DNA of 64,000 nucleotides from assembly GCF_009827405.1 (NCBI RefSeq), contig NZ_WTYY01000003.1:62001-126000 (forward strand). The letters run 5' to 3'. Made by a program: the position numbers and the translations under genes. Each line of letters starts with the position of its first letter. Within the stretch, counting starts at the first letter, position 1. This DNA is from Alteraurantiacibacter aestuarii (GTDB lineage: Bacteria > Pseudomonadota > Alphaproteobacteria > Sphingomonadales > Sphingomonadaceae). Positions 56,023 to 64,000 of this stretch are shown here, piece by piece. The notes below the pieces were generated by a model. The model searched no databases. It was not told the DNA's origin and saw only the letters and a list, made by a program, of their open reading frames with translations.

Positions 56023-56526
56023 CTATTCGGCGGCCGCGTCTGTGACTTCTGCCGGTGCCTCTGCCGCTGGCGCAACAGCGACATTATAGGCCGACACGAT
56101 CTTCCATGTTGAGCCGGTGGCGCGTTGCCACACGGTCTGGCTTTCCAGCGGCATCGTCACCGCTTCACCCGTTTCGGGATCGGTGGTGGTGAAGCTGATC
56201 TTCGATGTCACCACCGCCAGATCGTCAGACGCGGAGGCCCAGCCGTTGAGCGGTTCCATCGTCAGCGCGAAATTGGGATCGGCCAGCAGCCGGTCATATT
56301 CCTCCACGATCGCCACGCCGCCATCCAGCACCGTACCGTCTGGCTTCACGAGATGGGCGTTATCGGAATAGAGGCGCGCAATACCCACCAGATCGCCCGA
56401 GGCAATCGAATCGAGCTGCCCCTGTTCGGTGTGACGGATGGCCGCGACGGACTCAGCCGGATCTCCGCCGCCGCAAGCGGCCAGCAGGGCAATCGGTGCG
56501 AGCGATGCCAGGACAATCTTTTTCAT
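56023..56526 (-). CDS. SnoaL/NTF2-fold lipoprotein
   Basis: The 167-residue product starts at ATG 56526 (after GAGGGGAAACCGA), giving the signal MKKIVLASLAPIALLAACGGG with lipobox LAAC. An NTF2-like domain follows (VAAIRHTEQGQLDSIASGDLVGIARLYSDNAHLVKPDG) with a conserved pocket lined by aromatic residues (TVWQRATGSTWKIVS). The longer upstream frame is rejected. Such lipoproteins are often periplasmic and of unknown ligand. It converges on the CmcJ-like gene, with 3 bp between stops. Confidence 0.85.
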   Translation of the reverse strand: MKKIVLASLAPIALLAACGGGDPAESVAAIRHTEQGQLDSIASGDLVGIARLYSDNAHLVKPDGTVLDGGVAIVEEYDRLLADPNFALTMEPLNGWASASDDLAVVTSKISFTTTDPETGEAVTMPLESQTVWQRATGSTWKIVSAYNVAVAPAAEAPAEVTDAAAE

Positions 56527-56676
56527 TCGGTTTCCCCTCACAATTATCGGCGGTGACACACCGCATTGTGTGAAGGGGGATAGGTGGCCGGGAAATGGCC
56601 TGCCTTGATCTGGCGCAATATAGGAAATGGCCGGGCGGCCACCGCGCAGCACCTTGCCGCGCGGTGGCGCCTTGCA

Positions 56677-57558
56677 TCAAAGCTGCGAATACAGCGCCAG
56701 CAGATTGGCCCAGGCACGCTCGGCCTCGGCTTCGTTGTAAACGGGGCTGTCGAGCACGGTCCAGCCGTGGTCCCCGGCGTAAACCTCGATTGTCGCATCA
56801 AGGCCCGCGGCATCGGCAGAAGCGCGCAGTGCAACCTTGTCGTCAGGCGCGTTGGCATCGTCGTTCTGGGCAATGGCGATCAGCGCGTGAGCATCGGCTG
56901 CCACATCGTCGAACATGTTGACCGGCGCATTGGCCGCCTCTCCCACGAGTCCGCCGCCGTGGAAGCTGCCCGCTGCCTTCACCCGGCCGGGGACTGCGGC
57001 AAGGCCGTAGATCGTCCAGCTGCCGGTCATGCAATAGCCCTGCGTGCCGATGCCACGCGATGAGTCCACCGCCGCCTGGCCATCCAGCCAGCCGACCACG
57101 GCACGCACGGTTTCCATGATCGCTTCCGGCGTATTCTGGGCCATCCACGGACGCACTGCGGCAAAGCCATCATTGGCGCGCCAGTCCTCGAAATCGGCAA
57201 ATTGCGGTGCCGGCGCGCTGCGGTAATAGGGATTGCCCAGGAACACCGCATAGCCCGCTTCAGCCAGCCGCCGAGCCATCGCCTTCTTGGCATCGCGAAT
57301 ACCGGCAATGTCCGGCCACATGATCACCGCGGGATGCTTGCCGGTGGCCGGGTGATAGAAGAACCCGTCCATCGTGCCGCCCGGTGCGGCGAAGGAAACG
57401 GCGGTTTCCACCACCCCGCCCGACGCTGCATCGCTGGTGGTGGTGCAGGCCGCAAGCGTTGCGCCCGCGCCTGCCACCACGCCCAGATGGGCAAACTGGC
57501 GACGATTAATGCCGCCCTTCAGCGTTGCCATTCCGTCCAGAATATCCTGATCGCACAT
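56677..57558 (-). CDS. exported dienelactone hydrolase-like lipoprotein
   Basis: This 293-residue protein has a Tat signal with INRRQFAHLGVVAGAGATLAAC, a twin arginine followed by a lipobox. The DLH fold includes the nucleophile in GTQGYCMTGSW (cysteine, as in dienelactone hydrolases) and a C-terminal acid/His region (GDHGWTVLDSP). GGGAGGTCACT precedes the ATG. It probably hydrolyses a lactone or ester in the periplasm. Export with a lipid anchor is unusual for this family, which mostly works in the cytoplasm. Confidence 0.85.
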   Translation of the reverse strand: MCDQDILDGMATLKGGINRRQFAHLGVVAGAGATLAACTTTSDAASGGVVETAVSFAAPGGTMDGFFYHPATGKHPAVIMWPDIAGIRDAKKAMARRLAEAGYAVFLGNPYYRSAPAPQFADFEDWRANDGFAAVRPWMAQNTPEAIMETVRAVVGWLDGQAAVDSSRGIGTQGYCMTGSWTIYGLAAVPGRVKAAGSFHGGGLVGEAANAPVNMFDDVAADAHALIAIAQNDDANAPDDKVALRASADAAGLDATIEVYAGDHGWTVLDSPVYNEAEAERAWANLLALYSQL

Positions 57559-57653
57559 AGTGACCTCCCCAATTGCTCTTGATGTGATCCTCTTGATTGG
57601 CCGCGAGGATATCAGAGCAAGGCGTAAGGTCTAGGCCCGATCGCGCATCAGCA

Positions 57654-58595
57654 TCAGGTCAGATCGTCCAGCTTGATGATCAGACCTTCCTCTGCGGCCT
57701 TCATCGCATCGCGGCGCAGCTGCTCGATCTTCAGGCGGCCGGCAGGGGCCTCCTCATCCGGCAGAGCCGCCATGATCTTCGCGTGATTTTCCTCAAAATC
57801 CGGGCCGTGTTCAGGGTGGGTCAGGATCAGCCCGTCCTGCCGCGTCATGCCGCGCAGGATCTTGGTGCCCACTTCATAGGGGTCCATCCCTTCCTCGAAC
57901 GCCGTGCCGAACTGGGCCAGCTGCTCATCCGAAGTCTCGGGAAAGCCGCTTTCGCCAAAGCCATCGGGCCGCTTCATCGCGCTGGTCCAGGCATTGGTGC
58001 GGGTCAGTGCCGGGCAGCACAGCGAACAGCCGATGCCGTGCGGCGCAAGGTTGTAACGCAGGCTCTCCGTCAGGCCGCGCACGGCGAATTTGCTGGCGGT
58101 GTAAATGCCCGCCTGCGGACCCGGAAGGAAGGCGGCCATGCTGGCAATATTGACCACGTGGCGGCGGCCCTCGCTGGCCTTGATCGCGGGCAGGAAGCTG
58201 ACCAGGCCGTTGACCACGCCGCCGAAGTTAACGCCCATGATCCAGTCATAATCGTCATAGCTGGCCTCATCCGTGGGGCCGAACACGCTGACCCCGGCGT
58301 TGTTCACCAGCACGTGCACTTCGCCAAAATGATCGACCACCTGCCGGGCGGCCTTGGCAAAACCCTCGCGGTCGGTCACGTCCAGCTTGATGAACAGCGG
58401 CTGGTCATAGCCCTTGCTCTCGAACCACCTGGCCGTGGCCGCCTTGTCATCCTCATTGCGATAGGACAGCGCCAGCTTCATGCCCGCATCGGCGAACGCC
58501 TGCGCCACGCCAAGGCCGATGCCCGTAACTGCACCCGTGATGAAAGCCACGCGGCCTTCCCATTCCTTGGCCCAACCTTCAGCTTGCTCGCTCAT
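57654..58595 (-). CDS. SDR dehydrogenase, LigD/LigL-like Calpha-dehydrogenase candidate
   Basis: This 313-residue SDR has TGAVTGIG near the N-terminus, NNAGVSVFGP, and the catalytic S...YTASK (Y-x-x-x-K). The region FGPTDEASYDDYDWIMGVNFGGVVNGLVSFLP is strongly like LigD/LigL Calpha-dehydrogenases of SYK-6, which oxidise the benzylic alcohol of beta-aryl ether lignin dimers. The substrate is inferred from this likeness and the lig-rich context. It is transcribed leftward, 72 bp from the start of the divergent NTF2 operon. Confidence 0.8.
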   Translation of the reverse strand: MSEQAEGWAKEWEGRVAFITGAVTGIGLGVAQAFADAGMKLALSYRNEDDKAATARWFESKGYDQPLFIKLDVTDREGFAKAARQVVDHFGEVHVLVNNAGVSVFGPTDEASYDDYDWIMGVNFGGVVNGLVSFLPAIKASEGRRHVVNIASMAAFLPGPQAGIYTASKFAVRGLTESLRYNLAPHGIGCSLCCPALTRTNAWTSAMKRPDGFGESGFPETSDEQLAQFGTAFEEGMDPYEVGTKILRGMTRQDGLILTHPEHGPDFEENHAKIMAALPDEEAPAGRLKIEQLRRDAMKAAEEGLIIKLDDLT

Positions 58596-58667
58596 TTCCC
58601 AAATTCCCTCTCGCCAAAACAGTATCGTTCGTTAGGGTTGATAGTAAGATTTTTGGGAGAGTCGACA

Positions 58668-59366
58668 ATGAGTGATGTGGAAGCCCGTCTGGGTGCGCTG
58701 GAACTGCGTGTACGCGAACTGGAAGACATGGCCGCGATCCGCCGCCTGCACTGGGCCTATGGCTATTACATCGATTTCAACCGCCCGGACGAAGTGGCGG
58801 ACCTGTTTGCCGAAGATGGCTGCGTGGTCTTCCTGTCGGGCGAATATGTCGGCCATGCGGGTGTAAAGCGCCTGTATGGAGACTGGATCGCCGGGCGCTT
58901 TACCGGCGGCAAGCCCGGCCCCGTCAACGGCCTGCTGCTCGACCATTTCCAGATGCAGGACATCGTCACCGTGGCGCCGGACGGGATGACTGCGAAGGGC
59001 CGTTTCCACGGCATTCTGCTGGGCGGCTGGCACGATGATTTCCAGGACACGCGCGAGGAAATGATGCCGCAGCAGTTCATGGAAGCAGGCATTTACGAGA
59101 ATGATTACGTCAAGGTGGACGGTGTGTGGAAGATCAAGCGGCTGGATTACATGATGCAGTGGCAGGGCGATTATGAAAGCGGCTGGGCACACACCACCGC
59201 GCATCTGCAACCGGCCACCAAGCTGTTCCCGGAAGACCCGCTCGGTCCTGACCGGATCCTGACTGCGGACCAGCACCGCCAGACGTGGCCGTTCCGTCAG
59301 GATGTGCCGATGCACTTCGCCCATCCCAAATTCGGCATCGCCTTTGCGGAACAGGCCGGCAAGTGA
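58668..59366 (+). CDS. NTF2/SnoaL-like protein 1, head of decarboxylase operon
   Basis: The 232-residue product starts at 58668 after GGGAGAG; the long open frame extending back to 57597 is antisense to the SDR gene and rejected. An N-terminal heptad helix (VEARLGALELRVRELEDMAAIRRL) is followed by a SnoaL_4-type domain (WAYGYYIDFNRPDEVADLFAEDGCVVF). NTF2 folds can be enzymes or binding proteins. The stop overlaps the next gene (GTGA), which is a second NTF2 protein, so the two may form a heteromer. Confidence 0.85.
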   Translation: MSDVEARLGALELRVRELEDMAAIRRLHWAYGYYIDFNRPDEVADLFAEDGCVVFLSGEYVGHAGVKRLYGDWIAGRFTGGKPGPVNGLLLDHFQMQDIVTVAPDGMTAKGRFHGILLGGWHDDFQDTREEMMPQQFMEAGIYENDYVKVDGVWKIKRLDYMMQWQGDYESGWAHTTAHLQPATKLFPEDPLGPDRILTADQHRQTWPFRQDVPMHFAHPKFGIAFAEQAGK

Positions 59367-59824
59367 AGCCCGCCCCCTCGGCCCTGCCTTGGGATACGGG
59401 CGCGCCGCCCTTCGATCCGCGCGATACGGCAGCACGTGAAACGCTCTCCACCCGGCAGGTGGCGGAGCGCTTCATCCAGCTGTTCTATGTCGAGGATAAT
59501 CCCACTGACGCATTCACCTGCTGGATGCATCCTGACTATATCCAGCACAATCCCAACGCCCCCACGGGCCGCGATGCCACGCTGGACATGATGCAGGCGA
59601 GCATGGCGCGCCTGCCCGACCTGACGCATGAGGTGAAGCGCGTGGTCTGGGGCACGGATGATCTGGTGGCGGTGCATTTCCACTTCCGCCGCGAGAAGGG
59701 CACGCGCGGCCACGCCATTGTCGATATATTGCGCGTGGCAGGCGGCTATATTGTCGAGCACTGGGACGTGATGCAGGAGGTGCCCGATCCGGCGACCTCC
59801 AAGAACCCGAATGGAATGTTCTGA
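59363..59824 (+). CDS. SnoaL-like protein 2
   Basis: This 153-residue protein starts at GTG 59363 inside the previous stop. The pattern CWMHPDYIQHNPNAPTGRDA fits predicted SnoaL-like aldol-condensation proteins, as does IVEHWDVMQEVP. The stop overlaps the ATG of the decarboxylase gene (TGATG). It may act on a product or substrate of that enzyme, or aid its assembly. The three-gene operon is NTF2-NTF2-amidohydrolase. Confidence 0.85.
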   Translation: MKPAPSALPWDTGAPPFDPRDTAARETLSTRQVAERFIQLFYVEDNPTDAFTCWMHPDYIQHNPNAPTGRDATLDMMQASMARLPDLTHEVKRVVWGTDDLVAVHFHFRREKGTRGHAIVDILRVAGGYIVEHWDVMQEVPDPATSKNPNGMF

Positions 59825-60960
59825 TGACGAAACTGGAAGACGGCAGTGAAAAGGGGCTGAAAGGCCACTTCAAGGAAGATTTCAGCCACCGCACCCGCAT
59901 TGGACTGGCCCCGCGTTCGGGCCATGTGGACCGCGATGCTCCGTACAAGCGGATCGCGATAGAGGAGGCATGGACCTTCCCCGCGCTGGTAAAGGCGCAG
60001 GTCGAATATCTCGAAAGCGGCGAAGCGCCGGAGGACGATTCGCTGCGCATGGCGGGCATGTTCGCCAAAATGCCCAGCCTGCAGGACATGCTGCAGGATC
60101 TGGGCGAACTGCGCATCAGCCATATGGACGAGCTGGGGATCGACCGGCAATTGCTGCTGCTGACCGCGCCCGGCGTGCAGGTGGTGCGCCCCGGTGAAGG
60201 CACTGCTCTGGCGCGGCAGGCGAATGACATTGCCGCCGCGGCCTGCCGCAAATATCCGGACCGCTTTTCCGCCTGCGCCGCCTTCGATCCGCGCGATGTG
60301 GAAGGGTCGGTGAAGGAGCTGGAGCGCGCGGCGAAGGAGCTGAAGCTCAACGGCGCCGTGCTCAATTCGCACTTCCAGGGGCATTATCTGGATGAGCCGG
60401 AATTCGCGCCCATCCTGGAGGCGCTGGAGGCCAATGACCTGGCGCTGTATATCCACCCCACCGCACCCTTCAACGGCGGCCATTACGAAAAGCGCGGCTT
60501 CTTCGGCGCACTGGGCGGCTTCCCGCATGATGTCTGGCTGCACACGATGGGCCTGATCATGTCCGGCGCATTCGACCGGTTCCCCAAATTGCGGCTGGTG
60601 ATCGGCCACATGGGCGAATGCATGCCGCTGCAATTATACCGGTTCGACTGGATGCAGGGCAATGCCGATGGCCGCCCGCGTCCGCTGATCGACGGGGGCG
60701 AGCAGATCAAGTTGCAGCACCCGGTCAGCCATTATTTCAGGAACAATATCTGGATCACCACCAGCGGCGTGGCGTGGGAACCTGCGATCAAGTTCTGTCA
60801 GGATGTGCTGGGCCCGGACCGCGTGATCTACGCAATGGATTACCCCTACCAGCAGAGCTACGATGAAGTCGCCGCCTATGACCGCATGGACATGGACCCC
60901 AAGGTCAAGAAGATGCTGATGGAAGACAATGCGCGGGCGGTGTTCCGGATAACCGGATGA
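59824..60960 (+). CDS. LigW-like amidohydrolase decarboxylase
   Basis: This 378-residue ACMSD/resorcylate-type protein resembles SYK-6 LigW (5-carboxyvanillate decarboxylase): IAIEEAW near the N-terminus, DMDELGIDRQLLLLTAPGVQ, and SGVAWEPAIKFCQDVLGPDRVIYAMDYPYQ, nearly identical to the LigW C-terminal motif. The DYPYQ aspartate would bind the catalytic metal. It lacks a classical HxH at the start (EE instead), like LigW. Likely substrates are ortho-hydroxy aromatic acids such as 5-carboxyvanillate or gamma-resorcylate. Confidence 0.88.
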   Translation: MTKLEDGSEKGLKGHFKEDFSHRTRIGLAPRSGHVDRDAPYKRIAIEEAWTFPALVKAQVEYLESGEAPEDDSLRMAGMFAKMPSLQDMLQDLGELRISHMDELGIDRQLLLLTAPGVQVVRPGEGTALARQANDIAAAACRKYPDRFSACAAFDPRDVEGSVKELERAAKELKLNGAVLNSHFQGHYLDEPEFAPILEALEANDLALYIHPTAPFNGGHYEKRGFFGALGGFPHDVWLHTMGLIMSGAFDRFPKLRLVIGHMGECMPLQLYRFDWMQGNADGRPRPLIDGGEQIKLQHPVSHYFRNNIWITTSGVAWEPAIKFCQDVLGPDRVIYAMDYPYQQSYDEVAAYDRMDMDPKVKKMLMEDNARAVFRITG

Positions 60961-60983
60961 CACTGCGCGAGCGCGCCGATTGA

Positions 60984-61268
60984 TCAGGCCGCCAGTCGGC
61001 CCAGTTCATCCACCACAGACGGGTGAATCTGGCCAAAGAAGCGAATGCTTGCGCGCTTGCCTTCTTGCCATAGAACGCGGCCGTTGATGTCGATGCGGCC
61101 GGCGATTTTCAGGTGGAGGAAATCCAGATCGCCCTCCCAGTCGACCGGCGCTTCGCAGGAACAGCCGTCGGGCGTGATATCGGACAGGGCAACCGCGAAG
61201 GAGCCGCGATCGAGATCGCATTGTGCGCCTATGCGCGACGTCTTGCACCTGACCTTACGACTTGGCAT
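60984..61268 (-). CDS. PilZ-domain protein
   Basis: This 94-residue single-domain PilZ-like protein begins RKVRCKTSRIGAQCDLDRG and has the beta-barrel pattern VALSDITPDGCSCEAP and GRVLWQEGKRASIRFFGQIHP. The canonical RxxxR and DxSxxG c-di-GMP motifs are degenerate (DITPDG for the second), so nucleotide binding is uncertain. It converges on the decarboxylase gene from the right. Confidence 0.8.
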   Translation of the reverse strand: MPSRKVRCKTSRIGAQCDLDRGSFAVALSDITPDGCSCEAPVDWEGDLDFLHLKIAGRIDINGRVLWQEGKRASIRFFGQIHPSVVDELGRLAA

Positions 61269-61355
61269 TTCGCCCTCCGCACAAATACAGCAAGACCTGT
61301 ATTACGCAGGCATGGTTAACACCGGGTGTTCGGCCTGTTCATCAAGCGGTCGGGC

Positions 61356-61391
61356 ATAAAAAGGGGCGGCACTGCCTGAGCGCCGCCCCCC
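61356..61391 (-). terminator. terminator after the MetE-like gene
   Basis: On the minus strand GGGGCGGC (61389-61382) pairs with GCCGCCCC (61370-61363), followed by TTTTTATG. The 8-bp GC-rich stem plus T-run is a good intrinsic terminator for the leftward gene ending at 61422. Confidence 0.75.
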
Positions 61392-61421
61392 TTTCTTGGT
61401 CCGTTCTGAAAACCGCAGAAA

Positions 61422-62537
61422 TCAGCCCCAGACTTCCTTTGCCACTTCGATGCACAGGCTGATCTTGTCGGCCTGCTGCTGGGTGGTGATGTCATTGCCG
61501 TGCACCGTGCTGGCAAAGCCGCATTGCGGCGACAGCGCCAGCTGATCCAGATCGACGAACTTGGCCGCCTCATCGATGCGGCGCTTGATATCGTCCTTGG
61601 TTTCCAGATCGCCCAGCTTGGTGGTGACCAGACCCAAAACCACGGTCTTGCCCTTGGGCAGGAAGCGCAGCGGGGCAAAATCGCCAGAGCGGGGATCGTC
61701 ATATTCCAGGAAGAAGGCGTCGATATCCAGCTCGTTGAACATGATCTCGGCCACCGGCTCATAACCACCTTCGGCGGCCCAGCTGCTGCGGAAATTGCCG
61801 CGGCACAGGTGGATCGCCTTGATCATGTCAGCCGGAGCGGAGGCGAAGCTGTCATTGATCAGCTGCGCATATTGGCGGGTGGTGGCATCTGGGTCCATGC
61901 CCCGTTCCGCCGCCGCCGCGCGCTGCTCATCGTCGCACAGATAGGCAAGGTTGGTGTCGTCCATCTGGATGTAGCGGCAACCGGCATCGGCCAGGCTGGT
62001 CACTTCGGCGCGGTAAGCCGCCGCCACATCGGCATAGAACTCATCCATCGTCGGATAGACATCTTCGGGAATGCCCGAACGTCCGGCGCGGAAATGCAGC
62101 ATGGACGGCGAGGGAATGGCTACCTTGGCCATATGTCCATCGCTCACCTTGCTGGCCAGGAACTGGTAATCGGCCAGCTGGATCGGCTTTTGATGCCTGA
62201 TCTTGCCGTTGATCACCATCACCGGCGGGGCGAATTGCACATCCTTGCCGGCATCGTTCTTGAAGGCTTTCTTCAGCCCGCCCTTTTCCTCCACGCCAGC
62301 AAGCTGGAGCAGGAAATCGGTATGGAAGAAATAGCGCCGGAATTCGCCATCGGTAATGGCTTTCAGGCCCAGCCCTTCCTGCCAGGTAACAAGGTCGGCA
62401 ATTGCCGCATCCTCGATCTGGCGCAGGTCTTCATAGGAGATATTATTGGCCGCGCGGTGATTGCGTGCTTCAATCACCGATTGCGGACGAAGAAACGAGC
62501 CGACATGGTCGGCGCGCGAAGGCAGTTTCGTTGTCAT
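61422..62537 (-). CDS. MetE C-terminal-type cobalamin-independent methyltransferase
   Basis: This 371-residue protein corresponds to the catalytic half of MetE. Zinc ligands are present in IHLCRGNF (His, Cys), EYDDPRSGDF (Glu) and SPQCGFAS (Cys). It lacks the N-terminal half of classical MetE, so it is not a standard methionine synthase. Such short forms take methyl groups from other donors, and in aromatic-degrading bacteria one may accept methyl from demethylated methoxy-aromatics; this is inference. It has its own terminator and stands alone. Confidence 0.85.
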   Translation of the reverse strand: MTTKLPSRADHVGSFLRPQSVIEARNHRAANNISYEDLRQIEDAAIADLVTWQEGLGLKAITDGEFRRYFFHTDFLLQLAGVEEKGGLKKAFKNDAGKDVQFAPPVMVINGKIRHQKPIQLADYQFLASKVSDGHMAKVAIPSPSMLHFRAGRSGIPEDVYPTMDEFYADVAAAYRAEVTSLADAGCRYIQMDDTNLAYLCDDEQRAAAAERGMDPDATTRQYAQLINDSFASAPADMIKAIHLCRGNFRSSWAAEGGYEPVAEIMFNELDIDAFFLEYDDPRSGDFAPLRFLPKGKTVVLGLVTTKLGDLETKDDIKRRIDEAAKFVDLDQLALSPQCGFASTVHGNDITTQQQADKISLCIEVAKEVWG

Positions 62538-62745
62538 CTAAAATGTCCTGTCTAAGCAATGATTTGGCTAGACCAGGGTCATAACGCGGGCTCGCGCTCG
62601 ACTGGACAAAAGGGCGATAGACCCATTTGCCAGCGCGCTGCAACTGGGAAATTGCGCTTGATCCTGCGCGGCGCTTTTGTATGCAAAACTTACAAAATCG
62701 CGGCTAAGCGCGAAACATATGGAAATGGGTTGGGAGAGTAGTCCG

Positions 62746-64000
62746 ATGGCATTGGCAAAATGGATCGCGGCATCATGTGCTGCGCTGGCGCTGGCAGCTT
62801 GCGGAGAGGCGGAACCTTCCTTCTCCGGCCCCGCGACGCAAGGCGTGACAGACGCGATGCTGGCCGCTGCGGACGGCAACGAATGGCTCACCTATGGCCG
62901 CGATTATGGCGAGCAGCGCTTCAGCCCGCTGACGCAGATCAGCGCCGCCAACGTGGGTGACCTGGGCCTGGCCTGGTATGCCGATCTGGATACCGCCCGC
63001 GGGCAGGAAGCCACTCCGCTGATGCATGACGGCGTGCTCTATGTCTCCACCGCCTGGAGCATGGTGAAGGCCTATGATGCCAAGACCGGTACTCTGATCT
63101 GGGAATATGACCCCGAAGTCCCGCGCGAAACGCTGGTGCGCGCGTGCTGCGATGCGGTGAACCGCGGCGTGGCGCTTTATGGTGACAAGGTGTTCGTGGC
63201 CACGCTGGATGGCCGTCTGGTCGCTCTCGACCAGAAGACCGGCGCCGTGGAATGGACCAGCACGGTGGTTCCCAATCAGGAAGATTACACCATTACCGGC
63301 GCCCCGCGCGTGGCCGGTGGCCGCGTGTTCATCGGCACCGGCGGCGCGGAATATCGCGCGCGCGGCTTCATCGCCGCCTATGACTGGGAGAACGGCGAGG
63401 AGCTTTGGCGCTGGCACACCGTGCCGGGCAATCCCGCTGACGGTTTCGAGAATGATGCGATGGAAATGGCCGCTTCCACGTGGGGCGGCAACTGGTGGGA
63501 ACTGGGCGGTGGCGGCACCGTGTGGGATTCGATTACCTATGACCCGGTGAATGACCTGGTGCTGTTCGGCACCGGCAATGCCGAGCCGTGGAACCCCGCA
63601 GTCAACGATCGCAATGCCGTGGCCAATACGCAGCCCGATACGCAGGGGGACAATCTGTTTACCTCCTCCATCGTGGCACTCCATGCCGACAGCGGCGAAT
63701 ATGCCTGGCACTTCCAGCAGACGCCGGAAGACCGCTGGGACTATGATTCCAATGCCGGGATCACCCTGGCCGACATGACCATAAAGGGTGAACAGCGCCA
63801 CGTGGTGCTGCACGCCCCCAAGAACGGCTATTTCTACGTTCTGGATGCGGCCAGCGGCGCATTCATTCAGGCCGAGGCGTGGACCGCACTCAACTGGTCC
63901 ACCGGCATCGATCCGGTCACCGGCAAGCCCGAAATCAATCCGCAGGCCCGCTATGAGCTGACCGGAGAAACCTGGACCGGCCTTCCCGGTGCAGCCGGCG
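62746..64000 (+). CDS. PQQ-dependent alcohol dehydrogenase, lanthanide-type motif (3' end outside window)
   Basis: The 418 visible residues start at ATG 62746 and run on beyond the window. A lipoprotein-like signal (CAALALAACG) precedes the beta-propeller. The adjacent-cysteine pair C134-C135 (VRACCDAVNRG), typical of quinoprotein alcohol dehydrogenases, is present. The active site reads W331-D332-Y333-D334 in EDRWDYDSNAG; an aspartate two after the catalytic one marks XoxF/ExaF-type lanthanide enzymes rather than calcium MxaF. GTGNAEPWNP is also typical. A C-terminal heme domain, if any, is not in view. Confidence 0.92.
   Translation, partial: MALAKWIAASCAALALAACGEAEPSFSGPATQGVTDAMLAAADGNEWLTYGRDYGEQRFSPLTQISAANVGDLGLAWYADLDTARGQEATPLMHDGVLYVSTAWSMVKAYDAKTGTLIWEYDPEVPRETLVRACCDAVNRGVALYGDKVFVATLDGRLVALDQKTGAVEWTSTVVPNQEDYTITGAPRVAGGRVFIGTGGAEYRARGFIAAYDWENGEELWRWHTVPGNPADGFENDAMEMAASTWGGNWWELGGGGTVWDSITYDPVNDLVLFGTGNAEPWNPAVNDRNAVANTQPDTQGDNLFTSSIVALHADSGEYAWHFQQTPEDRWDYDSNAGITLADMTIKGEQRHVVLHAPKNGYFYVLDAASGAFIQAEAWTALNWSTGIDPVTGKPEINPQARYELTGETWTGLPGAAG

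Noticed and set aside
57597-58667. Upstream part of a long plus-strand frame leading into the first NTF2 gene
   Set aside because: This part is antisense to the LigD-like SDR gene and has no family match. A ribosome binding site at 58654 and the family N-terminus start at 58668.

Overview
The window (GC-rich, alphaproteobacterial) looks like the chromosome of a sphingomonad or erythrobacter relative (Sphingomonadales). The evidence is a complete protocatechuate 4,5-cleavage (lig) gene set close to Sphingobium SYK-6 enzymes, a tryptophan-halogenase-like flavoprotein beside a sugar transporter, and dense, short-spaced operons. This assignment is inferred from gene content; no rRNA is present.

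Left chromosomal part (1-12.4 kb). A halogenase gene cut by the window edge and a sugar:proton symporter read leftward behind a palindromic LacI-type operator. Next is a tripartite RND efflux operon (adaptor-pump-outer membrane channel) with a TetR gene upstream, then an AraC-family regulator and a CPBP-family membrane protease on the other strand.

Genomic island (about 12,409-38,683, 26.3 kb). It sits in the 3' end of a tRNA-Leu(CAG) gene, with a tyrosine integrase next to the tRNA and a degenerate copy of the tRNA 3' end at the far side. It carries an AlpA-like regulator, a possible oriT, a small DNA-binding protein, a coupling ATPase and a MobF relaxase, but no mating-pair genes, so it resembles an integrative mobilizable element. 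Its cargo is an ArdC antirestriction protein followed by a roughly 12 kb co-directional defence operon: an orphan Phd-type antitoxin, hsdM, hsdS, a Septu-like ATPase/HNH pair, hsdR, mcrB and mcrC. Nearly all junctions overlap. The Septu-like pair lies between hsdS and hsdR, the position the PrrC anticodon nuclease occupies in the EcoprrI locus. Further right are two decayed small genes, an HNH endonuclease and an AT-rich pair of unrecognised membrane-associated genes. A 5' integrase fragment just outside the left att copy suggests a second, mostly lost island once lay in tandem.

Right chromosomal part (38.7-64 kb). First come housekeeping genes: a GT39-like glycosyltransferase, an NDUFA9-like NAD-binding protein, an NfeD/SPFH pair, two tandem paralogous secreted proteins of unknown family, a transaldolase-like gene and a TspO-like gene. 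Then a divergent lig cluster encodes the route from protocatechuate to pyruvate and oxaloacetate. LigAB opens the ring, LigC oxidises to 2-pyrone-4,6-dicarboxylate, LigI hydrolyses it, LigU tautomerises, LigJ hydrates and LigK cleaves. A DUF1932 dehydrogenase, a DUF2218 protein, an aldo/keto reductase and a CmcJ-like protein are built into the same transcripts. Beyond it are a Tat-type dienelactone-hydrolase-like lipoprotein, a LigD-like SDR, two NTF2-fold proteins coupled to a LigW-like decarboxylase, a MetE-C-like methyltransferase, and a PQQ alcohol dehydrogenase (cut by the window end) whose active-site motif predicts lanthanide use. The region reads as a lignin-aromatic catabolism locus.
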